Shown: positions 7,706-13,705 of the stretch, piece after piece
How positions within the stretch are numbered: position 1 is the stretch's first letter
Layout of the letters: each line of letters begins with the position of its first letter
NCBI GenBank assembly: GCA_945873675.1
Contig: CAMCEP010000049.1
Span: 1 to 13,705, forward strand
Length of the DNA stretch: 13,705 nt
Direction: 5' to 3'
Source of the DNA: Asaia bogorensis
GTDB lineage: Bacteria > Pseudomonadota > Alphaproteobacteria > Acetobacterales > Acetobacteraceae
The notes under the pieces: generated by a model
Told to the model about the DNA's origin: nothing
The model's input: only the letters and a program-made list of their open reading frames with translations
The model's database searches: none
Position numbers and translations under genes: made by a program

Positions 7706-7736
7706 CCTGATCTTTCAGAAATTTATTAGGATCAGG
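7706..7736. repeat. Inverted repeat between glycosyltransferase and deacetylase-like genes
   Basis: CCTGATC (7706-7712) and GATCAGG (7730-7736) are perfect complements separated by 17 bases. The loop begins with a smaller dyad, TTTC-A-GAAA (7713-7721). It sits in the 73-base gap after the TPR-glycosyltransferase stop. It could be a weak terminator hairpin for the glycosyltransferase operon, although no U-run follows, or an operator for the next operon. Confidence 0.35.
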
Positions 7737-7743
7737 CTTGAAT

Positions 7744-7749
7744 GAAGGA
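7744..7749 (+). promoter_or_regulatory. Ribosome binding site (GAAGGA) fixing the start of the first deacetylase-like gene
   Basis: GAAGGA lies nine bases before ATG 7759. The frame opens seven codons earlier at TTG 7738, but that TTG has only the inverted repeat upstream of it, so ATG 7759 is preferred. Confidence 0.6.
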
Positions 7750-7758
7750 TCGTCATCC

Positions 7759-8667
7759 ATGTTAAGCGAACCCGGCCATTATGATTATATGCCCTGGCGG
7801 AGGCGCCCCAAGATCACTTGGCCCAATGGCGCACGCATCGCCTTTTGGGTCGCGCCAAATATCGAACATTATGAGCTGGATCCCCCGCCCAATGAGCGCC
7901 GCATGCCCTGGACCAGGCCGCAGCCTGATGTGCTTGGCTATTCTTGGCGCGATTACGGTAATCGCGTTGGCTTCTGGCGCATGTCGGATGTCATGGCGCA
8001 GCATGGGGTGCGCGGCAGTGTTTCGCTCAATGTCGCGGTCTGCGATCATTATCCGGAGATCATCGAACGCTGCTGCGATTTGGACTGGGAGTTGTTCAGC
8101 CACGGCACCTATAACACCCGCTATTTCTATGGCATGAATGAGGATCAGCAGCGCGCTGTCATTCGCGAAAATCGAGAATCCATCAAGCGCGCAAGCGGGC
8201 AGGAATTGGATGGGTGGCTCACCCCCGCCATTTCCAATGATGAAACCACCCAGCATCTTCTGGCGGAAGAAGGCATCAAATACACGCTGGATATGCTGCA
8301 TGATGATCAACCCACGCCGATCAAGGTGCGCAGCGGCCATTTGATCAGTATTCCCTATTCGCTTGAAATCAATGACGTGCCGCTGCTGGCCATGCGCAAT
8401 ACACCGCCCGAGCGTTTCGCCGCCATCTGCAAGGCGCAATTCGATCAGCTTTACGAAGAAGGTGCTGAAAGCGGCACCGTGATGTGCATGCCATTGCATC
8501 CCTTCCTGATCGGCCAGGCGCATCGCATCGGCGCGCTGGATGATGTGCTGCGGCATGTGGTGCGTCACGACAAGGTCTGGCTTGCCACAGGGCGGGAAAT
8601 CGCTGCCTGGTACACGGAACACCATTTGGCGGAAGCGCAATCCTGGATCGCAGCGGGGACACCATGA
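7759..8667 (+). CDS. Polysaccharide deacetylase family protein, PuuE (allantoinase)-like
   Basis: A 302-residue cytoplasmic protein of the NodB/CE4 fold, in the branch that includes the metal-independent allantoinase PuuE. Evidence is the entry KITWPNGARIAFWVAPNIEHYE (about 18-39), the hallmark DYGNRVGFWRM (65-75), DWELFSHGTYNTRYFYG with His115 (about 109-125), GWLTPAISND (152-161), and CMPLHPFL with His247 (about 243-250). The classical TFDDG metal motif of chitin deacetylases is absent, as expected in this branch. Such enzymes hydrolyse C-N bonds in ureides or amides; the exact substrate is not known and peptidoglycan is unlikely. There is no signal peptide. Its stop overlaps the start of the next, paralogous gene (ATGA at 8664-8667), so the two are translationally coupled and probably work together. 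Confidence 0.88.
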   Translation: MLSEPGHYDYMPWRRRPKITWPNGARIAFWVAPNIEHYELDPPPNERRMPWTRPQPDVLGYSWRDYGNRVGFWRMSDVMAQHGVRGSVSLNVAVCDHYPEIIERCCDLDWELFSHGTYNTRYFYGMNEDQQRAVIRENRESIKRASGQELDGWLTPAISNDETTQHLLAEEGIKYTLDMLHDDQPTPIKVRSGHLISIPYSLEINDVPLLAMRNTPPERFAAICKAQFDQLYEEGAESGTVMCMPLHPFLIGQAHRIGALDDVLRHVVRHDKVWLATGREIAAWYTEHHLAEAQSWIAAGTP

Positions 8668-9599
8668 AGGGCTTGCCTGAAGACTATCTGCACTACCCGC
8701 ACCGCCGTCGCGGGATGGATCATGATATCTATCCCTTCCGCGCGCTGCCGGCTGCGAAGCCGGTTTCCTGGCCGAATGGCGCGCGCGTTGCGCTGTGCAT
8801 CGCCGTGCATATGGGCCATTTCCCGATGGATATGCCGCTCAAGCCCTTCATCGCGCCGGGCGGCATGGAAAGGCCCTATCCTTCCTATTGGGATTACACT
8901 TTGCGCGATTACGGCAATCGCATTGGCGTTTATCGGCTGATGAAATCCCTTGTGGCGCGCAGCCTACCTGCCACTGCATTGCTCAGCGCGGTGCTGGCGC
9001 GCCGCTATCCGGTGCTGATGGATGATCTTGCTGCAGCAAAATGGGAAATTGCCTGTGCGGGCCTGGATATGGGCCGGCTACACCACAGCGGTGTTCCGCT
9101 TGATGACGAACGCGCCACGGTGCAGGAAGCTGCCAATCTGTTGCGCGCACGCTTCGGCGCGGCGGTGCGCGGCTGGCATTCGCCGGCGCACTCCGAATCA
9201 AGCCATACCTTGGGCCTGGTCGCGGAAGCCGGCTTCACCTTCACCACCGGCTGGGCGAATGATGACATGCCCTATGTCATGACCACCGATGCCGGGCGCC
9301 TGATCTCTATGCCGCTGTCGCAGGATTTGTCAGATCAACGCATGCTGCACCAGCAGCATTTCGCCACCGAGGATTTCACCAATTCCATCCTGACCGCGCA
9401 TGAGACACTGGATCGCGAGGCACAGGAAACCGGCAGCGGGCGCATTCTGGTGGTGCCGGTGACACCCTGGCTGATGGGCGTGCCGCATCGCATCCGCGCT
9501 TTTAATGCCATGCTTGATGGCATCATGGCGCGCGGCAACGTCTGGCCCGCCAGCATGGGCCAGATCGCGGATCTTTGGCGCGCGCAAAACCCAGGCTAA
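8664..9599 (+). CDS. Polysaccharide deacetylase-like paralogue lacking conserved histidines, possible pseudoenzyme
   Basis: A 311-residue paralogue of the preceding protein. It shares WPNGARVALCIAVHMGHF (37-53), LRDYGNRIGVYRLM (80-93) and GWHSPAHSES (170-179). Aligned by eye, FSHG of the upstream protein (His115) is here ACAG (Ala132), and CMPLHPF (His247) is here VVPVTPW (Thr267). Two positions that should be catalytic or substrate-binding are therefore lost, while fold-defining blocks and length are kept and the frame is intact. It may be a non-catalytic partner subunit or an enzyme with altered chemistry. The ATG at 8664 overlaps the upstream TGA. Its TAA (9597-9599) overlaps the stop of the convergent reductase. 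A role in the same pathway as the upstream paralogue is inferred from coupling. Confidence 0.85.
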   Translation: MKGLPEDYLHYPHRRRGMDHDIYPFRALPAAKPVSWPNGARVALCIAVHMGHFPMDMPLKPFIAPGGMERPYPSYWDYTLRDYGNRIGVYRLMKSLVARSLPATALLSAVLARRYPVLMDDLAAAKWEIACAGLDMGRLHHSGVPLDDERATVQEAANLLRARFGAAVRGWHSPAHSESSHTLGLVAEAGFTFTTGWANDDMPYVMTTDAGRLISMPLSQDLSDQRMLHQQHFATEDFTNSILTAHETLDREAQETGSGRILVVPVTPWLMGVPHRIRAFNAMLDGIMARGNVWPASMGQIADLWRAQNPG

Positions 9600-10522
9600 T
9601 CCTGGGGCGCGCCCATGGCATAGGGCTTCAGCGCGGCATTGATCATGGCATGGGTTGGTGTCGGCACGCCAAGCGCGCGGCCCAGCGCCACGACCTTGCC
9701 AGACAGCCAGGGCAATTCAATCCGATTGCCGCGGATCAAATCCACCGCCATGGAAGCGCGCATGCCGGCCGGGGCGCCCGCAGTGAATTTCATGCTGCGT
9801 TCCAGCACATCATCCGGCAGCCACACGCCCTTGGCACGAGCAAGGGCGATCACTTCTTCAAAACCAGCACGGAAATAGGGCGCGATATCGGGGTCATCGC
9901 GCAATTCACCAAGCGGGCGGCGCGTGAGCGCCGTCATGCCAGAATTCGTCGCCAGGATGATGAATTTCAGCCAAAGCTCGGTCAGGATGCGGTCGCTCAG
10001 CGTCGCGTCAAACCCGGCGCGCTGGCACCATTCCAGAAATGTTTTACCGCGTGGCGAGATGCTGCCATCCAGTTCTCCGAAGGCAAGGCGCATGAAGGTG
10101 CCAGTCTGACGAATAACACCTGGTGCATCAATCGTTGCGCTGATTTGCGCGACACCCCCCATTACCGCTTTCGCGCCCAGAATGGGGATCAGCCTTTCGC
10201 TGGCATCAATGCCATTTTGCAGGGGCAGCACGGCCGTATCCGGCCCGACCATGGGGCGGATCGCCTGACCTGCGCTTTCTACATCCCAAAGCTTCACGCA
10301 GAACATCACCAGATCCACTGTCCCGACGCTGGTGGGATCATCGGTGGCTTTAGTGGGCAAAAGATGCGTCTCACCCCGGCCACCCATAATGCGCAAGCCG
10401 TCGCGCTGCATCGCCGCCAGATGCGCCCCGCGCGCGATAAAGGTCACATCCGCGCCCGCTTTGGCCAGGGCCGCGCCAAAACCGCCGCCAACACCGCCCG
10501 TTCCCATTACCGCAATACGCAT
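9596..10522 (-). CDS. 2-dehydropantoate 2-reductase (KPR/ApbA) family protein
   Basis: A 308-residue NADPH-dependent oxidoreductase. The N-terminal Rossmann loop is MGTGGVGGGFG (6-16). The family blocks VKLWDV (Lys77) and LPLQNGID (Asn103) follow. The C-terminal helical domain has LTELWLKFIILATNSGMTALTR with the likely catalytic Lys186, then SMAVDLIRGNRIELPWLSG with the conserved acidic residue. True PanE reduces ketopantoate for coenzyme A synthesis. Here the position four residues after the catalytic lysine is Leu190, where, as I recall, E. coli PanE has a substrate-binding Asn. Together with the catabolic surroundings this suggests another 2-keto acid substrate, so panE is not assigned. 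The start at 10522 has AGGAG seven bases upstream; the ATG at 10528 would be one base from it. It converges on the deacetylase pair and diverges from eutB. Confidence 0.9.
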   Translation of the reverse strand: MRIAVMGTGGVGGGFGAALAKAGADVTFIARGAHLAAMQRDGLRIMGGRGETHLLPTKATDDPTSVGTVDLVMFCVKLWDVESAGQAIRPMVGPDTAVLPLQNGIDASERLIPILGAKAVMGGVAQISATIDAPGVIRQTGTFMRLAFGELDGSISPRGKTFLEWCQRAGFDATLSDRILTELWLKFIILATNSGMTALTRRPLGELRDDPDIAPYFRAGFEEVIALARAKGVWLPDDVLERSMKFTAGAPAGMRASMAVDLIRGNRIELPWLSGKVVALGRALGVPTPTHAMINAALKPYAMGAPQD

Positions 10523-10663
10523 CAACATTCTCCTGCAATCGCATTCAGTGTATCGCTGCACGGCTAGCCTGTCATGTCGGGCGCGAAGCGCAGTTTCCCG
10601 CTCGAATTTCGCGCGCCTTCACTTTATATAGCCAAAGCTTCAGCCCCCAGCCCCAGGACGAGC
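10523..10663. promoter_or_regulatory. Divergent intergenic region upstream of eutB, with TATATA box and inverted repeats
   Basis: These 141 bases separate the KPR-family gene from eutB. TATATA at 10625-10630 is a plausible -10 for eutB; 17 bases ahead, TCGAAT (10602-10607) is only a partial -35. Upstream, GCGCGAA (10581-10587) pairs perfectly with TTCGCGC (10608-10614), and two smaller hairpins overlap these arms. The space is too short for a full cobalamin riboswitch, and no B12-box-like sequence was seen. How eutBC is regulated is open. Confidence 0.35.
10530..10534 (-). promoter_or_regulatory. Ribosome binding site (AGGAG) fixing the start of the KPR-family gene
   Basis: The minus strand reads AGGAG, seven bases, then ATG 10522. 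The nearby ATG 10528 is only one base after the motif, so 10522 is chosen. Confidence 0.7.
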
Positions 10664-12034
10664 ATGGCTTTCGCGCAGCATATCGGCACCACGCGTTATG
10701 TCTTCCCCGATCTGAAGACGCTACTGGCTCGCGCCACGCCCTTTCGGTCTGGCGATGCTTTGGCCGGCGTTGCCGCAGAAAGTGCTGAGGAACGCATTGC
10801 CGCGCAGCGCGCCTTGGCTGATTTGCCGCTCGCGCATTTCCTGTCGGAAAGCGTGGTCCCTTATGAAGCGGATGAGGTAACGCGCCTGATCCAGGATAGC
10901 CATAACAAGGCAGCCTTTGCACCGATCAGCAGCCTGACAATCGGCGGCTTTCGTGATTGGCTGCTGGCCGATGCCACCGATAGCGCAACCCTTGCGGCGC
11001 TGGCCCCGGGCCTGACACCGGAAATGGTGGCGGCAACGTCCAAAATCATGCGCGCGGCGGATTTGATCACGGTCGCGGCGAAATGCGTGAATGTCGCGCG
11101 CTTTCGCAATACCATAGGCCTTAAGGGACGGCTTTCCATACGCCTGCAACCCAATCACCCAACCGATGATCCACGCGGCATCGCCGCCGCCACTTTGGAT
11201 GGGTTATTGCTTGGCGCCGGCGACGCGGTGATTGGCGTCAATCCCGCGACCGATAATGTGGAAGCGGTGCTGCGGATCCTGGAGATGCTGGACCGGCTGC
11301 GCTTGGCGTATGACATCCCAACGCAAAGCTGCGTGCTGGCGCATGTCACCACCACTATGCGCGCCATGGATCTCGGCGCGCCGGTTGATCTGGTATTTCA
11401 ATCCATCGGCGGGACAGAGGGCGTGAATCGTTCCTTTGGTGTTGATCTGGCGCTATTAGCCGAAGCCCATGAACAGGCGCTCACGCTCAAGCGCGGCAGC
11501 CTTGGGCAGAATGTCATGTATTTCGAAACCGGCCAGGGCAGCGCGCTGAGTGCGGATCAGCATCACGGCGTGGATCAACAAACCCTGGAAGCGCGCGCCT
11601 ATGCAGTGGCGCGGCGCTTTTCCCCGTTGCTGGTAAACTCTGTGGTAGGCTTCATCGGTCCGGAATATTTGTTTGACGGAAAGCAGATTTTGCGTGCCGG
11701 TTTGGAAGATCATTTCTGCGGCAAGCTGCTCGGCCTGCCGATGGGGGTTGATGTCTGCTACACCAACCATGCTGAGGCGGATCAGGATGACATGGATGCG
11801 CTGCTGACATGCCTTGCCGCAGCAGGGGTCACTTACGTCATGGGCGTGCCGGGGGCGGATGATGTCATGCTCGCCTACCAATCCACTTCCTTCCATGATG
11901 GGCTTTATGCGCGCGCCGCACTCGGCAAACGCCCAGCGCCGGAATTTGAGGATTGGCTAAACCGCATGGGCATTGGCAGTACGACAGAAGCGATCCCGCC
12001 GCGCCTATCACCCGCGCTGATCGGTCTTGCATGA
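10664..12034 (+). CDS. eutB: Ethanolamine ammonia-lyase large (catalytic) subunit
   Basis: EutB, with EutC, converts ethanolamine to acetaldehyde and ammonia by adenosylcobalamin radical chemistry. The protein has 456 residues, essentially the length of E. coli EutB. The (beta/alpha)8 barrel contains SIRLQPNHPTDD (Arg160), AVIGVNPATDN (Asn193), LVFQSIGGTEG, MYFETGQGSALSADQHHG (Glu288), FIGPEYL, and MGVDVCYTNHAEADQDD (Asp363). These correspond closely to the substrate-binding Arg, Asn, Glu and Asp of characterised EutB. ATG 10664 is chosen because AGGA lies five bases upstream and MAFAQHIGTTRYVF matches a normal EutB N-terminus; the frame is open 30 codons further upstream without support. eutC overlaps its stop by four bases. 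No EutA reactivase, EutE or shell proteins are nearby, so this is the simple, non-compartment form of the pathway. Confidence 0.97.
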   Translation: MAFAQHIGTTRYVFPDLKTLLARATPFRSGDALAGVAAESAEERIAAQRALADLPLAHFLSESVVPYEADEVTRLIQDSHNKAAFAPISSLTIGGFRDWLLADATDSATLAALAPGLTPEMVAATSKIMRAADLITVAAKCVNVARFRNTIGLKGRLSIRLQPNHPTDDPRGIAAATLDGLLLGAGDAVIGVNPATDNVEAVLRILEMLDRLRLAYDIPTQSCVLAHVTTTMRAMDLGAPVDLVFQSIGGTEGVNRSFGVDLALLAEAHEQALTLKRGSLGQNVMYFETGQGSALSADQHHGVDQQTLEARAYAVARRFSPLLVNSVVGFIGPEYLFDGKQILRAGLEDHFCGKLLGLPMGVDVCYTNHAEADQDDMDALLTCLAAAGVTYVMGVPGADDVMLAYQSTSFHDGLYARAALGKRPAPEFEDWLNRMGIGSTTEAIPPRLSPALIGLA

Positions 12035-12765
12035 ACACGCCCAGTAAATGGCGCGATCTGCGCCGCTTCACGGATGCGCGTGTGGCGCTTGGCCGTGTTG
12101 GCAATGCGCTGCCCACAGCCGCGCATCTGGATTTTCAGGAAGCACATGCGCGGGCACGCGATGCGGTCTGGTCCAAGCTGGATACGGCAAAGCTTGAAGC
12201 GGAACTCACGCCCCTTGGTCTGCCCATTCAGCGCGTGACAAGCCAGGCGGAAGAACGCCGGCGCTTTTTGCTGCGCCCTGATCTTGGCCGTCGCCTGCCG
12301 GAAGGCACCGCCCTGCCAAAGGCACCAGGCAGCATTGCGCTGGTAATCGCGGATGGGCTTTGCGCCAGCGGTGTGCAGCAACAGGCGCCTTCACTGCTCA
12401 GCGTATTGGTGCCGGCGCTCAGCAAGGCAGGCTTCACGCCCGGCCCTATCATCATTGCCGAACAGGCGCGCGTCGCCCTTGGTGATGATGTGGCGGCAGC
12501 AATGGAAGCCGCCGCGGTTGTTGTGCTGATCGGCGAAAGACCTGGGCTTTCTGCAACCGACAGCATGGGGCTTTACATTACCTGGGCGGCACGGCGCGGC
12601 AGCAATGACGCCATGCGCAACTGCATCAGCAATATCCGCCCAGGCGGGCTCAGCGCTGATTTCGCCGCCGCCAAGGCGCTGTGGCTATTGGCCGAAGCGC
12701 GCAAGCTTGGCGCCACGGGCGTGGCGCTCAAGGATGAGATGCCGAGCCACTATCGGCTGACGTGA
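12031..12765 (+). CDS. eutC: Ethanolamine ammonia-lyase small subunit
   Basis: EutC joins EutB in the lyase oligomer and supplies much of the cobalamin-binding surface. It has 244 residues, shorter than enterobacterial EutC (about 295), mainly at the N-terminus. Family blocks: FTDARVALGRVGNALPT (13-29), DFQEAHARARDAVW (34-47), SIALVIADGLCASGVQQQAP (101-120), VVLIGERPGLSATDSMGLYITW (164-185), and NCISNIRPGGL (197-207). ATG 12031 lies in the ATGA overlap with the eutB stop, which implies translational coupling and an equal subunit supply. The longer frame from 11953 lies wholly inside eutB and is ignored. The TGA stop forms part of a hairpin stem shared with the convergent gene. Confidence 0.96.
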   Translation: MNTPSKWRDLRRFTDARVALGRVGNALPTAAHLDFQEAHARARDAVWSKLDTAKLEAELTPLGLPIQRVTSQAEERRRFLLRPDLGRRLPEGTALPKAPGSIALVIADGLCASGVQQQAPSLLSVLVPALSKAGFTPGPIIIAEQARVALGDDVAAAMEAAAVVVLIGERPGLSATDSMGLYITWAARRGSNDAMRNCISNIRPGGLSADFAAAKALWLLAEARKLGATGVALKDEMPSHYRLT

Positions 12766-12779
12766 GGCCAAAAGCCTCA
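12763..12779. terminator. Hairpin spanning both convergent stop codons (eutC and binding protein copy 3)
   Basis: TGAGGC (12763-12768), loop CAAAA, GCCTCA (12774-12779) forms a perfect six-base-pair stem. The left TGA is the eutC stop and the complement of the right TCA is the stop of the minus-strand gene. No U-run follows on either side, so efficient intrinsic termination is uncertain. It may instead act as a bidirectional 3'-end stabiliser or a weak terminator. Confidence 0.45.
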
Positions 12780-13705
12780 GCTATTCCAGGGTCGCAGGCG
12801 CCATAGCGCACGATGCGCCGCATCCGCTTCCCGCAGATACTCCACATATTCAGCACTATCCAGAAAGCGCAGCGGCTGGAAGGTTCGCGCACTGGCCTCA
12901 CGAAATTCTGGATGGCGCAGCACAGCACCAATCGCTGAGGAAAGGCGACGCACCACGTCTTCCGCCAGGCCGCGCGGTGCGCCAATGCCGCGCAGTGAAC
13001 CACCGCGAATGTCGTAACCCGCTTCCTTGAAGGTAGGCACATCCCGCGCGAATTCTGACCGTGCGGAGGACATCAACCCTAAAACGCGCCAGGGCTGTTG
13101 CTGCGCGAAGGTCAGGCTTTCGCCCAGACTTGCGGTGGTTACTTGAATATCTCGGCGCATCAACGCCACCGCCGCAGGGGCTGAACCGGCATAGCTGACG
13201 CATTCAAAGCGAATGCCCGCCGCCTGTTCGAGCAACAGCGCGCTGATATGCCCTGCTGAACCAACGCCTTGCGTGCCAATAGTCACTTCCCCTGGCTTTG
13301 CCCTGGCTGCGGCAACCAGATCGGCAATGCTGCGCATTGGGCTTTCAGGATGCACGGCGAAAGTCGTCGGGTCTTCCACCACGCCGGCGATGAAAGTGAA
13401 ACTCGTCAAGGACCAACGTGGTGATCTTTCAATTGGAATGGTCACAATGCCCGGCGTATTGATGATGCCGATTGTGTAGCCATCAGGCCGCGCATCAGAA
13501 ATGGCGGAAAGCCCGATTTCACCGCCTGCACCTGGGCGGTTCTGCACCACCACAGGCTGGCCCAATTCACGTTCCAGGAATTGCGCCATGGTGCGCGCTG
13601 AAATGTCTGTGCCGCCACCAGCCGCAAAAGGCACGATCAATTGCAACGGCCTTTCCGGCCAGGCTGCTCGCGCCAAATGCGGCGCCGCGACCATGGCGCC
13701 AACAC
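12777..13705 (-). CDS. Tripartite tricarboxylate transporter substrate-binding protein (Bug/TctC family), copy 3 (5' end outside window)
   Basis: A periplasmic receptor of which about 308 C-terminal residues are visible. The frame continues to the window edge (VGA before the Met at 13694). The visible N-terminus, AAPHLARAAWPERPLQLIVPF, looks like the end of a signal peptide followed by the mature start, so the true start probably lies beyond 13705. Family blocks: LIVPFAAGGGTDISAR, VVVQNRPGAGGEIG, PDGYTIGIIN, TIGTQGVGSAGHISALLL, ECVSYAGSAPAAVALM, and DVPTFKEAGYDIRGG. Only the signal peptide is missing. It is clearly diverged from copies 1 and 2. It converges on eutBC with 11 bases between them. 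No TctAB genes are visible, so its permease partner and ligand are unknown. Confidence 0.93.
   Translation of the reverse strand, partial: VGAMVAAPHLARAAWPERPLQLIVPFAAGGGTDISARTMAQFLERELGQPVVVQNRPGAGGEIGLSAISDARPDGYTIGIINTPGIVTIPIERSPRWSLTSFTFIAGVVEDPTTFAVHPESPMRSIADLVAAARAKPGEVTIGTQGVGSAGHISALLLEQAAGIRFECVSYAGSAPAAVALMRRDIQVTTASLGESLTFAQQQPWRVLGLMSSARSEFARDVPTFKEAGYDIRGGSLRGIGAPRGLAEDVVRRLSSAIGAVLRHPEFREASARTFQPLRFLDSAEYVEYLREADAAHRALWRLRPWNS

Noticed and set aside
3884..7758. Possible direct repeats or attachment sites at the edges of the glycosyltransferase cassette
   Set aside because: The two flanks (3884-3960 and 7686-7758) share only a GATCAG hexamer. There is no tRNA, integrase or transposase, so no mobile-element boundary is claimed.
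7762..8640. A 292-codon open frame on the minus strand opposite the first deacetylase-like gene
   Set aside because: It lies wholly within a family-supported gene, has no start signal of its own, and its product shows no family blocks.
9575..10567. A 330-codon open frame on the plus strand opposite the KPR-family gene
   Set aside because: It is antisense to a gene with a clear Rossmann motif and conserved catalytic lysine. The product is rich in His, Arg and Gln, typical of a shadow frame.
10523..10663. Cobalamin riboswitch upstream of eutB
   Set aside because: The space is shorter than a complete riboswitch would need, part of it must be promoter, and no B12-box-like sequence was found on the plus strand.
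11953..12030. N-terminal extension of EutC inside eutB
   Set aside because: It lies entirely within the conserved end of eutB. The ATG at 12031 in the ATGA overlap is the normal coupled start.

Overview
The window is a chromosomal stretch of a moderately GC-rich Gram-negative bacterium, most likely an alphaproteobacterium of the Rhodospirillales/Acetobacteraceae type. This is inferred from three Bug/TctC-type periplasmic binding proteins, a stand-alone eutBC pair, TPR-glycosyltransferase chimeras and GC-biased codon use. It is not proved by a marker gene. No RNA gene, transposase, CRISPR array or phage gene was seen.

Layout. (1) 1-647, plus: 3' part of aroB (3-dehydroquinate synthase), cut by the window edge. 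(2) 644-2804, minus: a two-gene operon encoding a Bug/TctC binding protein and then an enolase-superfamily (MR/MLE) sugar-acid dehydratase-like enzyme. It converges on aroB with a 4-base overlap. (3) 2945-3883, plus: a second Bug/TctC binding protein, divergent from the first. (4) About 4041-7685, plus: two GT4-type glycosyltransferases with visibly lower GC, the second being a TPR + glycosyltransferase + C-terminal beta-sandwich-like chimera. (5) 7759-9599, plus: two overlapping paralogues of the PuuE-like polysaccharide deacetylase family; the second has lost two histidines present in the first. (6) 9596-10522, minus: a KPR/ApbA-family ketopantoate reductase homologue. (7) 10664-12765, plus: eutB-eutC, the two subunits of B12-dependent ethanolamine ammonia-lyase. 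(8) 12777-13705, minus: a third Bug/TctC binding protein, cut by the right edge.

How it fits together. Apart from aroB and the glycosyltransferase pair, the content is catabolic: periplasmic capture of small carboxylates or related solutes, dehydration of a sugar acid, C-N hydrolase-fold enzymes, a ketoacid-reductase-like enzyme, and deamination of ethanolamine to acetaldehyde. No TctA/TctB membrane subunits are present, so the binding proteins must use permeases encoded elsewhere. The glycosyltransferase cassette looks inserted into this catabolic neighbourhood, between a binding-protein gene and the deacetylase-like pair. The most unusual item is that translationally coupled pair, which looks like one probable enzyme and one probable pseudoenzyme. 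I see no defence system or other clearly new multi-gene machine.
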